Positions 52,296 through 62,045 of a stretch of 64,000 nt of DNA are shown here, piece by piece; position 1 is the stretch's first letter, and every line of letters starts with the position of its first letter. A model generated the notes under the pieces. The model was given only the letters and a program-made list of their open reading frames with translations. It was not told the origin of the DNA and searched no databases. The stretch is from a gamma proteobacterium symbiont of Ctena orbiculata (GTDB lineage: Bacteria > Pseudomonadota > Gammaproteobacteria > Chromatiales > Chromatiaceae): positions 86,875 through 150,874 of the forward strand of contig QBVD01000041.1 in NCBI GenBank assembly GCA_003058525.1, written 5' to 3'. Made by a program: the position numbers and the translations under genes.

Positions 52296-54410
52296 TCAAG
52301 TAGTTATTTTTTTGTAGATATCGGAAACCTTCAGAGGTAGTTTTTCGATCTCGTTGACAACGGTATAGTTCGCCGCACCGTACATATGAGGCAGATAGTC
52401 CTGTCCCTCTTCATCGATAGTAATGCAAAACGCGTGAATACCTTGGCGTCTCGCCTCGAACAGGGCCTGCCGGGTATCCTCAATACCGTATTGGCTGCGG
52501 TATTCGTCATTGTAGTCATCCGGTTTGCCATCAGACAACGTGATCAGCAACTTGGTTCTTGCTTCCACTTCATTGAGAAGATGACTCAAGTGGCGGATAG
52601 CGGCGCCCATACGGGTGTAGTCTCCGGCACGCATAGCGCTGATTCTTGCCTTTACCCCATCATCATAGGGCTGATCAAAGCCTTTTACAGGAAACACTTC
52701 ACAACGCTTGCGGCTCATCCCGGTAAAGCCATAGATTGCATAGCGATCACCCAGCATTTCCAGCGACTCTGCCAGCAGGATCAAGGCCTCTCGTTCTGCT
52801 TCGTTGACCCAACCCTGGGTTGAACCGGACATATCCACCATAAACATCACCGCGATATTCCGCTCTTCCCGGTGCATGCGTGTAAAAAGGCGATCCGTCA
52901 TCTCCAATCCTGTATGCATATCCGCCCAGGCCTCGACAAAGGCATCGATATCCACGCTATCGCCATATGCCTGGCGCTTCAGTAACCTGTCCTCATCACG
53001 CAGCGCCTCAAATGTCTTGCGCAGACCCGCTAATAAACGACGATATTTGTACATGACCCCGGCAACAAAATCATCGTACTCCTCCCTGACGGGCATCTCT
53101 CTGACAACACACCAGTTCTTGCGATAGTGTTTGCGCCGATAGTCCCACTCCTGATAGAGAAAAGCGCCGTCTTCGTGATAGGTGCCGCTCCACACCTCCT
53201 CCGGCTTCAACGTTTCCTCTTCGGTGTCCTTCAGATCGTACTCTCCAGGTCCGGCAGGCGTAAGATACTCTTCGGGAATGTCTCCCAGATCCTGAACAAT
53301 CGATGTCATCAGATTTCTGATCTCTTCAGAGAACGGGACTGACTTGCCGTTTACCTGCAATTCAAACTGCATCTCCTCCACAAACGGGGAATCATCCAAG
53401 GGTGTCAGAGAAAAACGATCAATCGGTTCCTGATCATCGCCTGACTGTTGCAGATCATCGGCGATCGCCTTCAAGGCCACGCGCAGTTTGGCCTTTTCCC
53501 TTTCGATCCGTCGCAGCATAACCGCCAGCACCAGGTCCGGTTTCAATTGGCCGTGAAAAAGAGCTGCCTTCGGCAACCTATTGCCGATGATACGTTTGCA
53601 AAGATCAAGCGAGTCTTGCGCCGTGGCCTGGCGCGTTTGCAGAAAGGCCACCTGTTTTGCCCACCCTTCCGGGAGCGGCTCGGGATTCAACTTATTCGAG
53701 AGTTCCTTCATCTCGCGAAAGAGTCCCGGCAGTTCCCGTTCGATACAGGCATTCAGGCGTACGGTTTCAACTGCATGAAAACATCGCAGCGCCCTCTCCG
53801 GCGTCGGATGCGCCTCCAGATAGGGGATCAAATCGGCGCGGAAGGTCCCGAAGCGAACCTGTGCCCAATGATAGGCCACAGCAGCTTTATAGAGTAAAAA
53901 ATTATCCCGGACGTTCGGCAGATGGGCCATCACAGCGGGAAGGAATATCACCTCACCGTCGGTATAGAGGTAATCGGCCTTTTCAAGCTTCAGCTTTCTG
54001 CCGGATAATCCCTGAACGAAAGGAAGCAATACACCAGCCTGCTCATCAAACACAGACCCGGCAGCCCGTTCACGCCCCTGTTCAACAAACACATCCATAT
54101 CCCTGATCGTCGCCAGCGCGGCATGCAGCCCGGAAGTATCGTACAGATCCATCGACTGAACGAGCCAGGCTTCGATCATCGATTCGTCCATCTGTCGAAG
54201 CGCCTCGGGCGCCTGTTGTGCAAACTGATAGGCAATCTCGATATGGGTACTGGCGGTGCGTCTTATCCAGTCAAGAATATATGCCTGCTCCTCTGTTGGC
54301 AGTCCGGCAAGCTCCTCGCTTATTTTCCGGGTATTGCGGAAACTGTATTCAACCTCGAAGTAATCATCGAGTAGTGACTGAATCTGCATTTGATCGAGTT
54401 GTGATCTCAT
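52296..54410 (-). CDS. cbbO: CbbO/NorD-type VWA-domain protein
   Basis: 704 residues. A long helical N-terminal region is followed by a von Willebrand A domain (about 515-700). The MIDAS metal site is intact: FMVDMSGSTQGWVNEA (DxSxS), RMGAAIRH (Thr/Arg region) and ITLSDGKPDDYNDEY (Asp). With the MoxR-type ATPase CbbQ it forms the CbbQO complex, which strips inhibitory sugar phosphates from Rubisco; NorD/NorQ and NirQ homologues serve nitric oxide reductase instead. No rbc/cbbL or nor gene is in the window, so the client cannot be assigned from context. Confidence 0.87.
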   Translation of the reverse strand: MRSQLDQMQIQSLLDDYFEVEYSFRNTRKISEELAGLPTEEQAYILDWIRRTASTHIEIAYQFAQQAPEALRQMDESMIEAWLVQSMDLYDTSGLHAALATIRDMDVFVEQGRERAAGSVFDEQAGVLLPFVQGLSGRKLKLEKADYLYTDGEVIFLPAVMAHLPNVRDNFLLYKAAVAYHWAQVRFGTFRADLIPYLEAHPTPERALRCFHAVETVRLNACIERELPGLFREMKELSNKLNPEPLPEGWAKQVAFLQTRQATAQDSLDLCKRIIGNRLPKAALFHGQLKPDLVLAVMLRRIEREKAKLRVALKAIADDLQQSGDDQEPIDRFSLTPLDDSPFVEEMQFELQVNGKSVPFSEEIRNLMTSIVQDLGDIPEEYLTPAGPGEYDLKDTEEETLKPEEVWSGTYHEDGAFLYQEWDYRRKHYRKNWCVVREMPVREEYDDFVAGVMYKYRRLLAGLRKTFEALRDEDRLLKRQAYGDSVDIDAFVEAWADMHTGLEMTDRLFTRMHREERNIAVMFMVDMSGSTQGWVNEAEREALILLAESLEMLGDRYAIYGFTGMSRKRCEVFPVKGFDQPYDDGVKARISAMRAGDYTRMGAAIRHLSHLLNEVEARTKLLITLSDGKPDDYNDEYRSQYGIEDTRQALFEARRQGIHAFCITIDEEGQDYLPHMYGAANYTVVNEIEKLPLKVSDIYKKITT

Positions 54411-54473
54411 ACCGCCGCGACGCCTTGAGGCCTTGGTGTGCGTCTGATATCAAACATCAGATGAGATACAACA

Positions 54474-55271
54474 CTAGAAAAGAGAGGTGCTGAGTTCATT
54501 CACCGCCGCCAGCATATCCGAATCATCCGTCAACGACTGGGCGACACATGCGCGACAGGCCACCACCGGCTCAACCCCACTGGCAATCAGTTTCGCTGCG
54601 TGCACCAACAACCTGGTCGAAGCCCCCTCATCCAATCCGCTGCCCTTGAGGTTTCTCGTCATATGGGCAAACTTAACCAGCCTGGCCGCCATCTCTGCAT
54701 CGACTGCCGCCTCGTTCTGAATGATTTTTTTCTCCAGTTCTGATTCGGGATAGTCAAATTCCAGCGCAACGAAGCGCTGACGCGTACTCTGTTTTAGATC
54801 CTTGAGTACACTCTGATAACCTGGATTGAAGGAGATGGCGAGACAAAAATCCGCCGTCGCCTCAAGCAGCTCTCCCACCTTCTCCATCGGTAATACGCGT
54901 CGATCGTCGGCCAACGGATGGATGACAACCGTCGTATCTTTACGCGCCTCCACCACTTCATCCAAATAACATATGCCACCGGCACGCACCGCCGCGGCCA
55001 GGGGACCGTCCACCCACACGGTTTCGCCATTCTTCACCAGAAACCGGCCCACCAGATCCGAAGCGGTCAAGTCATCATGGCATGAAACAGTGATCAAAGG
55101 ACGTTTCAGACGCCATGCCATGTGTTCCATGAAACGGGTCTTGCCACAGCCGGTAGGGCCCTTCAATAGGACAGGCAACTGATTTAGATAAGCGGCTTCA
55201 AAAACAGCTATCTCGTCATTGACCTGTTCATAATAAGGCTCATTTTCGAAATAGTACTCTTCTGGTTTCAA
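54474..55271 (-). CDS. cbbQ: CbbQ/NirQ/NorQ-type AAA+ ATPase
   Basis: 265 residues. The Walker A is [13 protein letters not shown], sensor/Walker [14 protein letters not shown], and the pore and arginine-finger region [14 protein letters not shown] and [20 protein letters not shown] follow; this string is typical of the CbbQ branch of the MoxR family. The only start that matches the family N-terminus ([15 protein letters not shown]) is TTG 55271, with a stop two codons upstream; the ribosome site is weak. It lies upstream of cbbO with a 63-base gap. Confidence 0.9.
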   Translation of the reverse strand: MKPEEYYFENEPYYEQVNDEIAVFEAAYLNQLPVLLKGPTGCGKTRFMEHMAWRLKRPLITVSCHDDLTASDLVGRFLVKNGETVWVDGPLAAAVRAGGICYLDEVVEARKDTTVVIHPLADDRRVLPMEKVGELLEATADFCLAISFNPGYQSVLKDLKQSTRQRFVALEFDYPESELEKKIIQNEAAVDAEMAARLVKFAHMTRNLKGSGLDEGASTRLLVHAAKLIASGVEPVVACRACVAQSLTDDSDMLAAVNELSTSLF

Positions 55272-55640
55272 TGTTTAAGTTTCAAGTATTTTGGATAACG
55301 GCCGTAAAAGCTAACTGGGCCGGACGATAATCGCAACCTAATAAACCATAGGCTTATAAGGGACTTTTATCCGTCATCTATGCACATCGAGAGTGTTAAG
55401 CAGTCAACAAAACAGGAGTTTTGGGTCCATCAAAGCCCAATAATCAGCAAGTTAACCCAACAACTGAGAGGTATACTGATTATACTTCCAGACTGGAACA
55501 GTTGTTAAACTTGCGCCAAGCCGCATAACGGCAGAGGGTGACGCTGTTGACAATTGCAAACAGGGACCATTGATCGCTTAAATGAGGTCTAACCACTTGT
55601 CTGTATTTGTCAAATCTACGAAACATTTCAGGGAATGTTG
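55272..55640. other. Intergenic region cbbQ / GGDEF-EAL
   Basis: 369 bases, divergent. A TTGACA lies at 55547-55552 on the plus strand, but no good -10 follows at 16-18 bases. Nothing else is recognised. Confidence 0.4.
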
Positions 55641-58115
55641 ATGTCAGGACAACTGCGGACTCTTGTAATCGAAGACTCCGAATATGAACATAATCTGTTG
55701 CGTAAAACCCTCCATCGTGGCGGCTTGGATCTATCTACCCTGCGCATAGACTCTCTGGATTCCTTTAAGAATGCCTTGCAATCCGAGGAATGGGATCTGA
55801 TCCTAGCGACAACGGATATTACGGACTGCCCCCCGGAAGCGAGTCTCGACTATCTACAAAAGCATGACCTTGATATCCCGTTTATCCTGGTATCCGATCA
55901 TATCGGTGAAGAAAAAGTCGTCACGCTATTGAAGGCGGGTGCGAACGATTTCGTCAATTTCAAGAATCTTACCCGCCTGGTACCTGCGATTGAACGTGAA
56001 CTTAAAGAGGCTGCGGTACGCCGCGAAGCCGAAGAGACCAAACAGGCACTGCATCGCAGCGAAAACCGCTATCGTCAACTGGTCGATGATTCGCCCACGC
56101 CGATTCTGCTGCTGCAAGACGAGAAGATCGTCTTTCTGAACAAGGCCGCAAAACAGACGCTGGCTGTATCCGAGCTGGGACAGTTGATAGACAAATCCGT
56201 CAGCGAGCTCTTGCATGACGGCCCTCCCGAGCTGATGGAATCGCAGCTGAAGCTGTTGCGCAATCACAACAGCCGGCCCTACCAGGCTGCATTCAGGCGT
56301 GCCGACGGTATCATCATTCTGGTTGAGGTCTTTGTCAGTCCGGCAGAGCACGAGGGCGCGCCCGCCACGCAACTTGTCTTTACCGATGTGACCCAGCGTA
56401 AGGATTCGGATGCGAAGCTGCAACAGGCGGTACAGATCATAGAGCACACCATGGAGGGTGTACTGACTACCGACAATCAGGGCATGATCGATTCGGTCAA
56501 CCCGGCCTTCAGTGAGATTACCGGCTATTCCGAGACAGAAATCATCTCTCAGCATCCGCGGATATTGATCTCCGACAAGCACTCGCCCGAATTTTTTGAT
56601 GAGTTGTGGAACGAAGTCATTCAGACGGGATCCTGGCGTGGCGAAATCTGGAATCAGCGTAAGAACGGAGAGATCTATCCGGCCTGGATGACCATCAGTT
56701 GCGTACAGGATGAACAGGGAAGCATAGTCCATTACGTCGCTGTCTTCTCCGATATCACCAGTATCAAGCAGACCCAATCCCAGCTTGAACATCTGGCTCA
56801 TCATGACTCCCTCACCAATCTCCCCAACCGGTTGCTGTTCGAGGATCGCCTGGAACACGCGATTGCCCAGGCGAAACGTCAAAAGCGCCAGCTTGCCGTG
56901 CTGTTTCTCGATCTCGATCGCTTCAAAAACATCAATGACAGCCTCGGCCACGCGATGGGGGACGAACTCCTGAAAGAGGTTGCCACGCGGCTGCAGAACA
57001 TATTGCGCGATGACGATACCGCCGCACGCTTGGGGGGTGATGAATTCACTGTCCTGGTGGAAAACGTCGAGGACCCGAGCCAGGCGGCCGTGGTTGCATC
57101 CAAGATCCAGGAAAAGTTCAAGGCCCCCTTCAGGATTGCGGGGCGGGAACTCCATGTCACGACAAGCATCGGCATCAGCATCTACCCTGAAGACGGCAAA
57201 GATGTGGCAGACCTGACGAAAAACGCCGATGCCGCCATGTATCAGGCCAAAGAACAGGGCCGTAACAGCTACCGCTACTACACATCGGAATTGACAAGGA
57301 CAGCATTCGAAAGGCTGCTGCTTGAAACAGAGCTTCGCAGTGCCCTGCAACAGAATCAGTTGTTACTCTATTATCAGCCGCAGATATCCTTGCACAACGG
57401 GGAGATGACCGGTGCGGAAGCAGTGCTGCGCTGGCACCATCCGCGTCTCGGCATTATCCCGCCGGCACGTTTCATTCCCCTCGCTGAAGAGTCAGGCCTG
57501 ATCCATGAAATCGGTAACTGGGTACTGAAAGAGGCCTGCGAACAGACACGTTACCTGCATCGACAGGGGCTCTTTCATGGGCGCATGGCCATCAACCTCT
57601 CGGTCAGACAGATCATGCAGACCGACCTGATCCTGCGTTTTGAGCAGATCATCGGTGAATCCGGCTGCCCGCCGGACATGCTGCAGCTGGAGGTCACTGA
57701 AGGCATATTCATGGGACAGATGAAACACTCGGTCCCGGTGCTTGATGTGTTCAAGAAACTCGGGGTCTCCATCGCCATCGACGATTTCGGTACAGGCTAC
57801 TCCTCCCTTTCATACCTGAAACAGCTGCCGATCGACAAACTCAAGATCGATCGCTCCTTCATCCGCGACATGCCCCATGACAGCGATGCCGTCGCCATCA
57901 CCCAAGCGATTGTTTCATTAGGCAAGAACCTGGGGTTGAGAATCACCGCTGAGGGTATCGAGACCATGGCGCAGCAGTCGTTACTACAGAAAATGGGATG
58001 CCAGGAGGGGCAGGGGTATCTCTACAGCCCGCCGGTGCCCGCGGAGACCTTCGAGGAGATGCTGCTCGAGGGCAGAAGAACCTTCCACCACCACTTCTCC
58101 AACTACGGAAGATAA
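55641..58115 (+). CDS. Receiver-PAS-PAS-GGDEF-EAL cyclic-di-GMP signalling protein
   Basis: 824 residues from ATG 55641 (CAGGGA spacing fits; ATG 55635 is too close to it). Residues ~5-125: receiver-like domain, but the phospho-Asp site reads LILATTDITDC, so the aspartate is missing. ~130-250 and ~255-375: PAS domains (NRYRQLVDDSPTPILLLQDE; EHTMEGVLTTDNQGMIDSVN). ~380-545: GGDEF, with ARLGGDEFTVLVEN intact. ~560-815: EAL domain with AEAVLRW (EAV for EAL), NLSVRQ, EVTEG and IDDFGTGYSSLSYLKQLP plus KIDRSFI, so phosphodiesterase activity is plausible. The net effect on c-di-GMP cannot be read from sequence. Confidence 0.93.
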   Translation: MSGQLRTLVIEDSEYEHNLLRKTLHRGGLDLSTLRIDSLDSFKNALQSEEWDLILATTDITDCPPEASLDYLQKHDLDIPFILVSDHIGEEKVVTLLKAGANDFVNFKNLTRLVPAIERELKEAAVRREAEETKQALHRSENRYRQLVDDSPTPILLLQDEKIVFLNKAAKQTLAVSELGQLIDKSVSELLHDGPPELMESQLKLLRNHNSRPYQAAFRRADGIIILVEVFVSPAEHEGAPATQLVFTDVTQRKDSDAKLQQAVQIIEHTMEGVLTTDNQGMIDSVNPAFSEITGYSETEIISQHPRILISDKHSPEFFDELWNEVIQTGSWRGEIWNQRKNGEIYPAWMTISCVQDEQGSIVHYVAVFSDITSIKQTQSQLEHLAHHDSLTNLPNRLLFEDRLEHAIAQAKRQKRQLAVLFLDLDRFKNINDSLGHAMGDELLKEVATRLQNILRDDDTAARLGGDEFTVLVENVEDPSQAAVVASKIQEKFKAPFRIAGRELHVTTSIGISIYPEDGKDVADLTKNADAAMYQAKEQGRNSYRYYTSELTRTAFERLLLETELRSALQQNQLLLYYQPQISLHNGEMTGAEAVLRWHHPRLGIIPPARFIPLAEESGLIHEIGNWVLKEACEQTRYLHRQGLFHGRMAINLSVRQIMQTDLILRFEQIIGESGCPPDMLQLEVTEGIFMGQMKHSVPVLDVFKKLGVSIAIDDFGTGYSSLSYLKQLPIDKLKIDRSFIRDMPHDSDAVAITQAIVSLGKNLGLRITAEGIETMAQQSLLQKMGCQEGQGYLYSPPVPAETFEEMLLEGRRTFHHHFSNYGR

Positions 58116-58121
58116 GACCTG

Positions 58122-58154
58122 GGGCCTGTTGATACGCATCCAATCGGCCCCGCT
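58122..58154. repeat. Lone degenerate end of the MITE-like family
   Basis: GGGCCTGTTGATACGCATCC followed by AATCGGCCCCGCT, closely matching the first 33 bases of the element at 17798. No partner arm was found in the 240 bases downstream, so it is a solo end or a decayed copy. It lies just after the GGDEF-EAL gene, and the gap 58116-58396 holds nothing else recognised. Confidence 0.7.
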
Positions 58155-58396
58155 ATTCATTAGCAAAGACTTATACTCCATAACCCAACTCTATCATCTC
58201 ATTCAAAAATTCGATGGATTATTCCCAGCTGGGATATAGAAGGCGCGCAAGAAGACGAGTAAGGTATCGGGTCCAGAATCTTGGGTGGCATAGGCGACCC
58301 TTGATGATGAAATAACCAAGCTGGCAAGTCAACAATAACCTGTCAGAGGTTTACTTTTTAAGTTTTATAAAGCCATTCCGCAACGGAGGAAAATCC

Positions 58397-59671
58397 ATGA
58401 CGGAAGTAATCGCAACCAATGAGACTATTCTCGTGGTCGGTGGCGGCATCAGCGGCATGACCGCTGCTTTGGAGGCCGCTGAGACGGGAAAGCAGGTCGT
58501 ACTGGTTGAAAAGCGCCCCTATGTCGGCGGTCGCGTCACCCAGCTGTATAAATACTTTCCCAAGCTCTGCTTTCCCACCTGTGGGTTGGAGATCAATCAG
58601 CGCCGGGCAAAGATGAACCCGAACCTCAACATCATCACCATGGCCGAGGTTACGGACATCAAGGGTGAGGCGGGCAATTACACCGCCACTGTCAAGATCA
58701 GCCCCCGTTACGTGAATGAGAACTGCACCGCCTGCGGTGATTGCGCCAAGGCAGTGGAGACTGAATTCGACGATGAATTCAACTATGAGATGGGCAAGCG
58801 CAAAGGCGCCTACCTGCCCCACCGTATGGCCCATCCGCAGCGTTATGTGCTCGATCCGGCAATCATCGGCACCGATGATGCCCAGAAGGCAAAAGATGCG
58901 TGCAAGGTCAACGCCATCGATCTGGACATGCAGGAAGAGACCATTGAATTCAAGGCCGGCGCGGTCGTCTGGGCCACCGGCTGGAAACCCTACGATGCCA
59001 ATAAGATTCAGCCTTACGGCTACGATCGCATCGCCAACGTGATCACCAGCGTCGAGTTCGAGCGCATGGCCGATCCCAATGGCCCCACCGGCGGCAAGCT
59101 GGTGCGTCCTTCGGACGGCAAAGAGGTCAAATCGGTGGCCTTCATTCAGTGCGCCGGCTCCCGCGACAAGAATCACCTGCTGCACTGCTCACGCATCTGC
59201 TGCATGGCCTCCCTGAAGCAGGCCACCTACCCGGCGGATGAGGTGGACATCTCCATCTACTATATCGACATCCGCGCCATCGACCGTTTTGAGGATTTCT
59301 ATCAGAAGGTCAAGGTTAAGGATAACGTCAGCTTCATCAAGTCAAAAGTCGCTTCCATTGTGGAGAACAAGGAGAACGGCAATCCGACCCTGCACGGTGT
59401 CGATACCGAGGGTTACAACCGTTACGCCAACGAGCACGACCTGGTGGTCCTGGCCGTCGGCATGGAGCCCAGCGTCGACAAGGCGAGCTTCCCGGTGGAG
59501 ATCGTCATCAACGAAGAGGGCTTCATCGAACCCGCACCGGAGAACGGCGGTGTTTTCGCCGCCGGGTGTTCGTCTGATGCGCTGGATGTCAACCGCGCCG
59601 TTCAACACGCCACTGGCGCCGCCCTGCGCGCCATCCAAGTGGTCAATCGCGTAGCAGCGACGGAGGGTTAA
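58397..59671 (+). CDS. qmoA: QmoA/HdrA-like flavoprotein subunit
   Basis: 424 residues. FAD-binding N-terminus LVVGGGISGMTAALEAAETG with the HdrA-type KRPYVGGRVTQLYKYFPKLC, an internal iron-sulfur ligand group NCTACGDCAKAVE, and a C-terminal AAGCSSDALDVNRAV region. QmoA is ~410 residues in sulfate reducers. It forms with QmoB the electron conduit between the quinone pool and APS reductase (AprBA); in sulfur oxidisers the flow is reversed, from APS formation. GGAGGA lies before the ATG. First of four consecutive genes. Confidence 0.9.
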   Translation: MTEVIATNETILVVGGGISGMTAALEAAETGKQVVLVEKRPYVGGRVTQLYKYFPKLCFPTCGLEINQRRAKMNPNLNIITMAEVTDIKGEAGNYTATVKISPRYVNENCTACGDCAKAVETEFDDEFNYEMGKRKGAYLPHRMAHPQRYVLDPAIIGTDDAQKAKDACKVNAIDLDMQEETIEFKAGAVVWATGWKPYDANKIQPYGYDRIANVITSVEFERMADPNGPTGGKLVRPSDGKEVKSVAFIQCAGSRDKNHLLHCSRICCMASLKQATYPADEVDISIYYIDIRAIDRFEDFYQKVKVKDNVSFIKSKVASIVENKENGNPTLHGVDTEGYNRYANEHDLVVLAVGMEPSVDKASFPVEIVINEEGFIEPAPENGGVFAAGCSSDALDVNRAVQHATGAALRAIQVVNRVAATEG

Positions 59672-59675
59672 GAGA

Positions 59676-61925
59676 GTGGCTGACGAAAAGAAATTTGCTG
59701 GATATGTCTGCACCGGCTGTGGTCTGGGCGAGCGCCTGGACGCCGGTCAGCTGGAAACCATCGCCACCCGTGACGGCAAGATGCAGAGCTGCAAACAGCA
59801 CGAGATGCTCTGCTCCGCCGAGGGTGTGCAGATAATCAAAGACGACATCGCCAATGAAGATGTCACCCACGTCATGATCGCCGCTTGCTCCAAGCGCGCC
59901 AAAGTCGAGGCCTTCAACTTTACCGACGTGGCCCTGACCCGCGCCAACCTGCGTGAGGGCGTCATCTGGGTTCGTCCCGATACGGACGAGAATAGCGAGA
60001 CCACCCAGGAGATGGCGGAAGACTACATCCGCATGGCCTGCGCCGAACTCAAGTCGATGACACAGCCTTCCGCCTCCGGCGAGCAGACCCTCAACAAGAA
60101 TATTCTGGTTGTGGGCGGCGGCGTCACAGGCATGACGGCGGCCATCGAGGCCGCGACAGCCGGCTACCCGGTCCACCTGGTGGAAAAGAGTGGTCAGCTG
60201 GGTGGCGCACTGGGCGGTTACTACAAGGTCATCCCGACCCGTTCACCCTACGACGCCCCGGCGGAGAATCCTGTACCCGGCATGATCGAGGCGATCGAGG
60301 CCGACGACAGGATCACGGTCCACCTCAACAGCACCCTCGCCAAGACCGAAGGCGCACCGGGCCGCTTCAGTGTCGAGGTTGCCACCGAATCCGGCAGCAG
60401 CGAGACTCTCTCCATCGGCGCTATCGTCCAGGCCTCCGGCTGGAAGCCCTACGATGCCAGCCAGCTGCCCGAGTTCGCCCATGACAAATCGGCGGACGTG
60501 GTCACCAACCACGAATTGGAGGCCCTGGCGGTCGCTGCCAACGGCGGTCCGATCAAGCGGCCTTCCGACGGCAAAGAGGTGACCTCGGTCTGCTTCATCC
60601 AGAACGCAGGCCAGTGTTCGGATAAGGAGGGCCATCTCTCCTATTTCTCCGGTGTCACCGACCTGGTCTCAATCAAGCAGGCGATGTACTTCAAAGAGTT
60701 GAACGGGGATTGCGATACCACCATCCTGTTCGACAACCTGCGCACACCTGGCGCCGGCGGCGAGGATTTCTACCGCGCCGGTCAACAGGCGATGGTCACC
60801 TTCTCCAAGGGCATCGCATCCGAGGTTGTGCCCGGTGACAGCCTGACCGTCAAATTCGAGGACAAGATCCTCAACGAAGAGACCGAGATGGTCTGTGACC
60901 TGGTGGTCCTGGCCACCGGCATGGAGCCAAACTCCGGTCCCGACCCCTATGCCCAGCTGATGGTGGATGAGGCGGAGGATGAAGAGGAGAAGGCGAAGGC
61001 CCAGGCGATCCTTGATAATGCGCCGCCCTCGATCCTCAACCTGCAATATCGTCAGGGCACCGACCTGCCGCATCTGAAGAACGGGTTCAACGACTCGCAC
61101 TTCATCTGTTTCCCTTATGAGACCCGTCGAACCGGCATCTATGCCGCCGGTCCTGTGCGTCGTCCCATGGATGCCCAGCAGGCCCGTGACGATGCCACCG
61201 GCGCGGCGCTGAAGGCGATTCAGGCAGCTGAGAACGCCGGACTGGGACGTGCCGCGCACCCCCGCTCCGGCGATCTCTCCTTCCCAAGCTTCCGCAAGGA
61301 GGGCTGTACCCAGTGTAAGCGCTGTACCGTCGAGTGCCCCTTCGGCGCCATCAACGAGGATGAGGAAGGCTATCCGATGTACAACGAATCCCGTTGTCGT
61401 CGTTGCGGTACCTGCATGGGCGCCTGTCCGGTGCGCGTCATCTCCTTCGAGAACTACTCGGTGGAGACCGTCAACCAGCAGATCAAGAACGTCGAGATCC
61501 CCGAAGAGTGGGACGAGAAACCACGCATTCTGGTACTGGCCTGTGAGAACGATGCCTATCCGGCACTCGACCAGGCGGCTCAGGCAGGCGTGGAGATCAA
61601 TCCCTGGGCGCGAGTCATACCTGTCCGCTGCCTGGGCTCTGTGAGCCTCTCCTGGGTTACCGATGCATTGAACAACGGTTATGACGGCATCGTCATGATG
61701 GGCTGTCGTCGCGATGACGACTACCAATGCCACTTTGTACGCGGCTCAGCCATGGCGGCGGAACGCATGAGCAAGGTGGGTGACACCCTCGATACGCTGA
61801 ATCTTGAACCGGAACGCGTGATCCTGCATGAGGTTGCCATCACCGATGTGGAGCGTGCGCCCCAGTTGATCAACGACATGGCGGAGACCGTGGAGAAGAT
61901 CGGCCTGAGTCCGTTCAAGTTCTAA
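59676..61925 (+). CDS. qmoB: QmoB/HdrA-like iron-sulfur flavoprotein with MvhD domain
   Basis: 749 residues from GTG 59676, 4 bases after qmoA. N-terminal ~120-residue thiol-rich region (YVCTGCGLGERLDAGQLET), FAD domain (LVVGGGVTGMTAAIEAATAG), two [4Fe-4S] ferredoxin motifs (CTQCKRCTVECPFGAI and CRRCGTCMGACPVRVI, residues ~545-590) and a C-terminal MvhD-like domain (PRILVLACENDAYPALDQAA, MMGCRRDDDYQCHFVRG). This is the QmoB architecture. Forms a soluble complex with QmoA. Confidence 0.9.
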   Translation: MADEKKFAGYVCTGCGLGERLDAGQLETIATRDGKMQSCKQHEMLCSAEGVQIIKDDIANEDVTHVMIAACSKRAKVEAFNFTDVALTRANLREGVIWVRPDTDENSETTQEMAEDYIRMACAELKSMTQPSASGEQTLNKNILVVGGGVTGMTAAIEAATAGYPVHLVEKSGQLGGALGGYYKVIPTRSPYDAPAENPVPGMIEAIEADDRITVHLNSTLAKTEGAPGRFSVEVATESGSSETLSIGAIVQASGWKPYDASQLPEFAHDKSADVVTNHELEALAVAANGGPIKRPSDGKEVTSVCFIQNAGQCSDKEGHLSYFSGVTDLVSIKQAMYFKELNGDCDTTILFDNLRTPGAGGEDFYRAGQQAMVTFSKGIASEVVPGDSLTVKFEDKILNEETEMVCDLVVLATGMEPNSGPDPYAQLMVDEAEDEEEKAKAQAILDNAPPSILNLQYRQGTDLPHLKNGFNDSHFICFPYETRRTGIYAAGPVRRPMDAQQARDDATGAALKAIQAAENAGLGRAAHPRSGDLSFPSFRKEGCTQCKRCTVECPFGAINEDEEGYPMYNESRCRRCGTCMGACPVRVISFENYSVETVNQQIKNVEIPEEWDEKPRILVLACENDAYPALDQAAQAGVEINPWARVIPVRCLGSVSLSWVTDALNNGYDGIVMMGCRRDDDYQCHFVRGSAMAAERMSKVGDTLDTLNLEPERVILHEVAITDVERAPQLINDMAETVEKIGLSPFKF

Positions 61926-61938
61926 TCGACGGTGACAA

Positions 61939-61960
61939 GGGCCTGCCCCGGCAGGCCCTG
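61939..61960 (+). other. Perfect GC-rich hairpin after qmoB
   Basis: AGGGCCTGCC and GGCAGGCCCT, 10-bp perfect arms around CC, 14 bases after the qmoB stop. No T-run follows. It may lower or stabilise transcript between qmoAB and hdrCB. Confidence 0.6.
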
Positions 61961-61991
61961 CGCTGAAAGGACGGCCTGAACAACTTTACTT

Positions 61992-62034
61992 TTTGTAGGG
62001 TGGACTTGGCCAACCACCCTGGACACCCTACAAA
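61992..62034 (+). repeat. GTAGGGTG inverted repeat between qmoB and hdrC
   Basis: TTTGTAGGGTG (61992-62002) and CACCCTACAAA (62024-62034) are perfect 11-bp inverted repeats; a nested GGGTGG / CCACCC pair lies inside. The Shine-Dalgarno GGGGAG of hdrC begins right after it. It shares its end sequence with the 70-bp repeat at 34968. Confidence 0.7.
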
Positions 62035-62045
62035 GGGGAGTAAAA

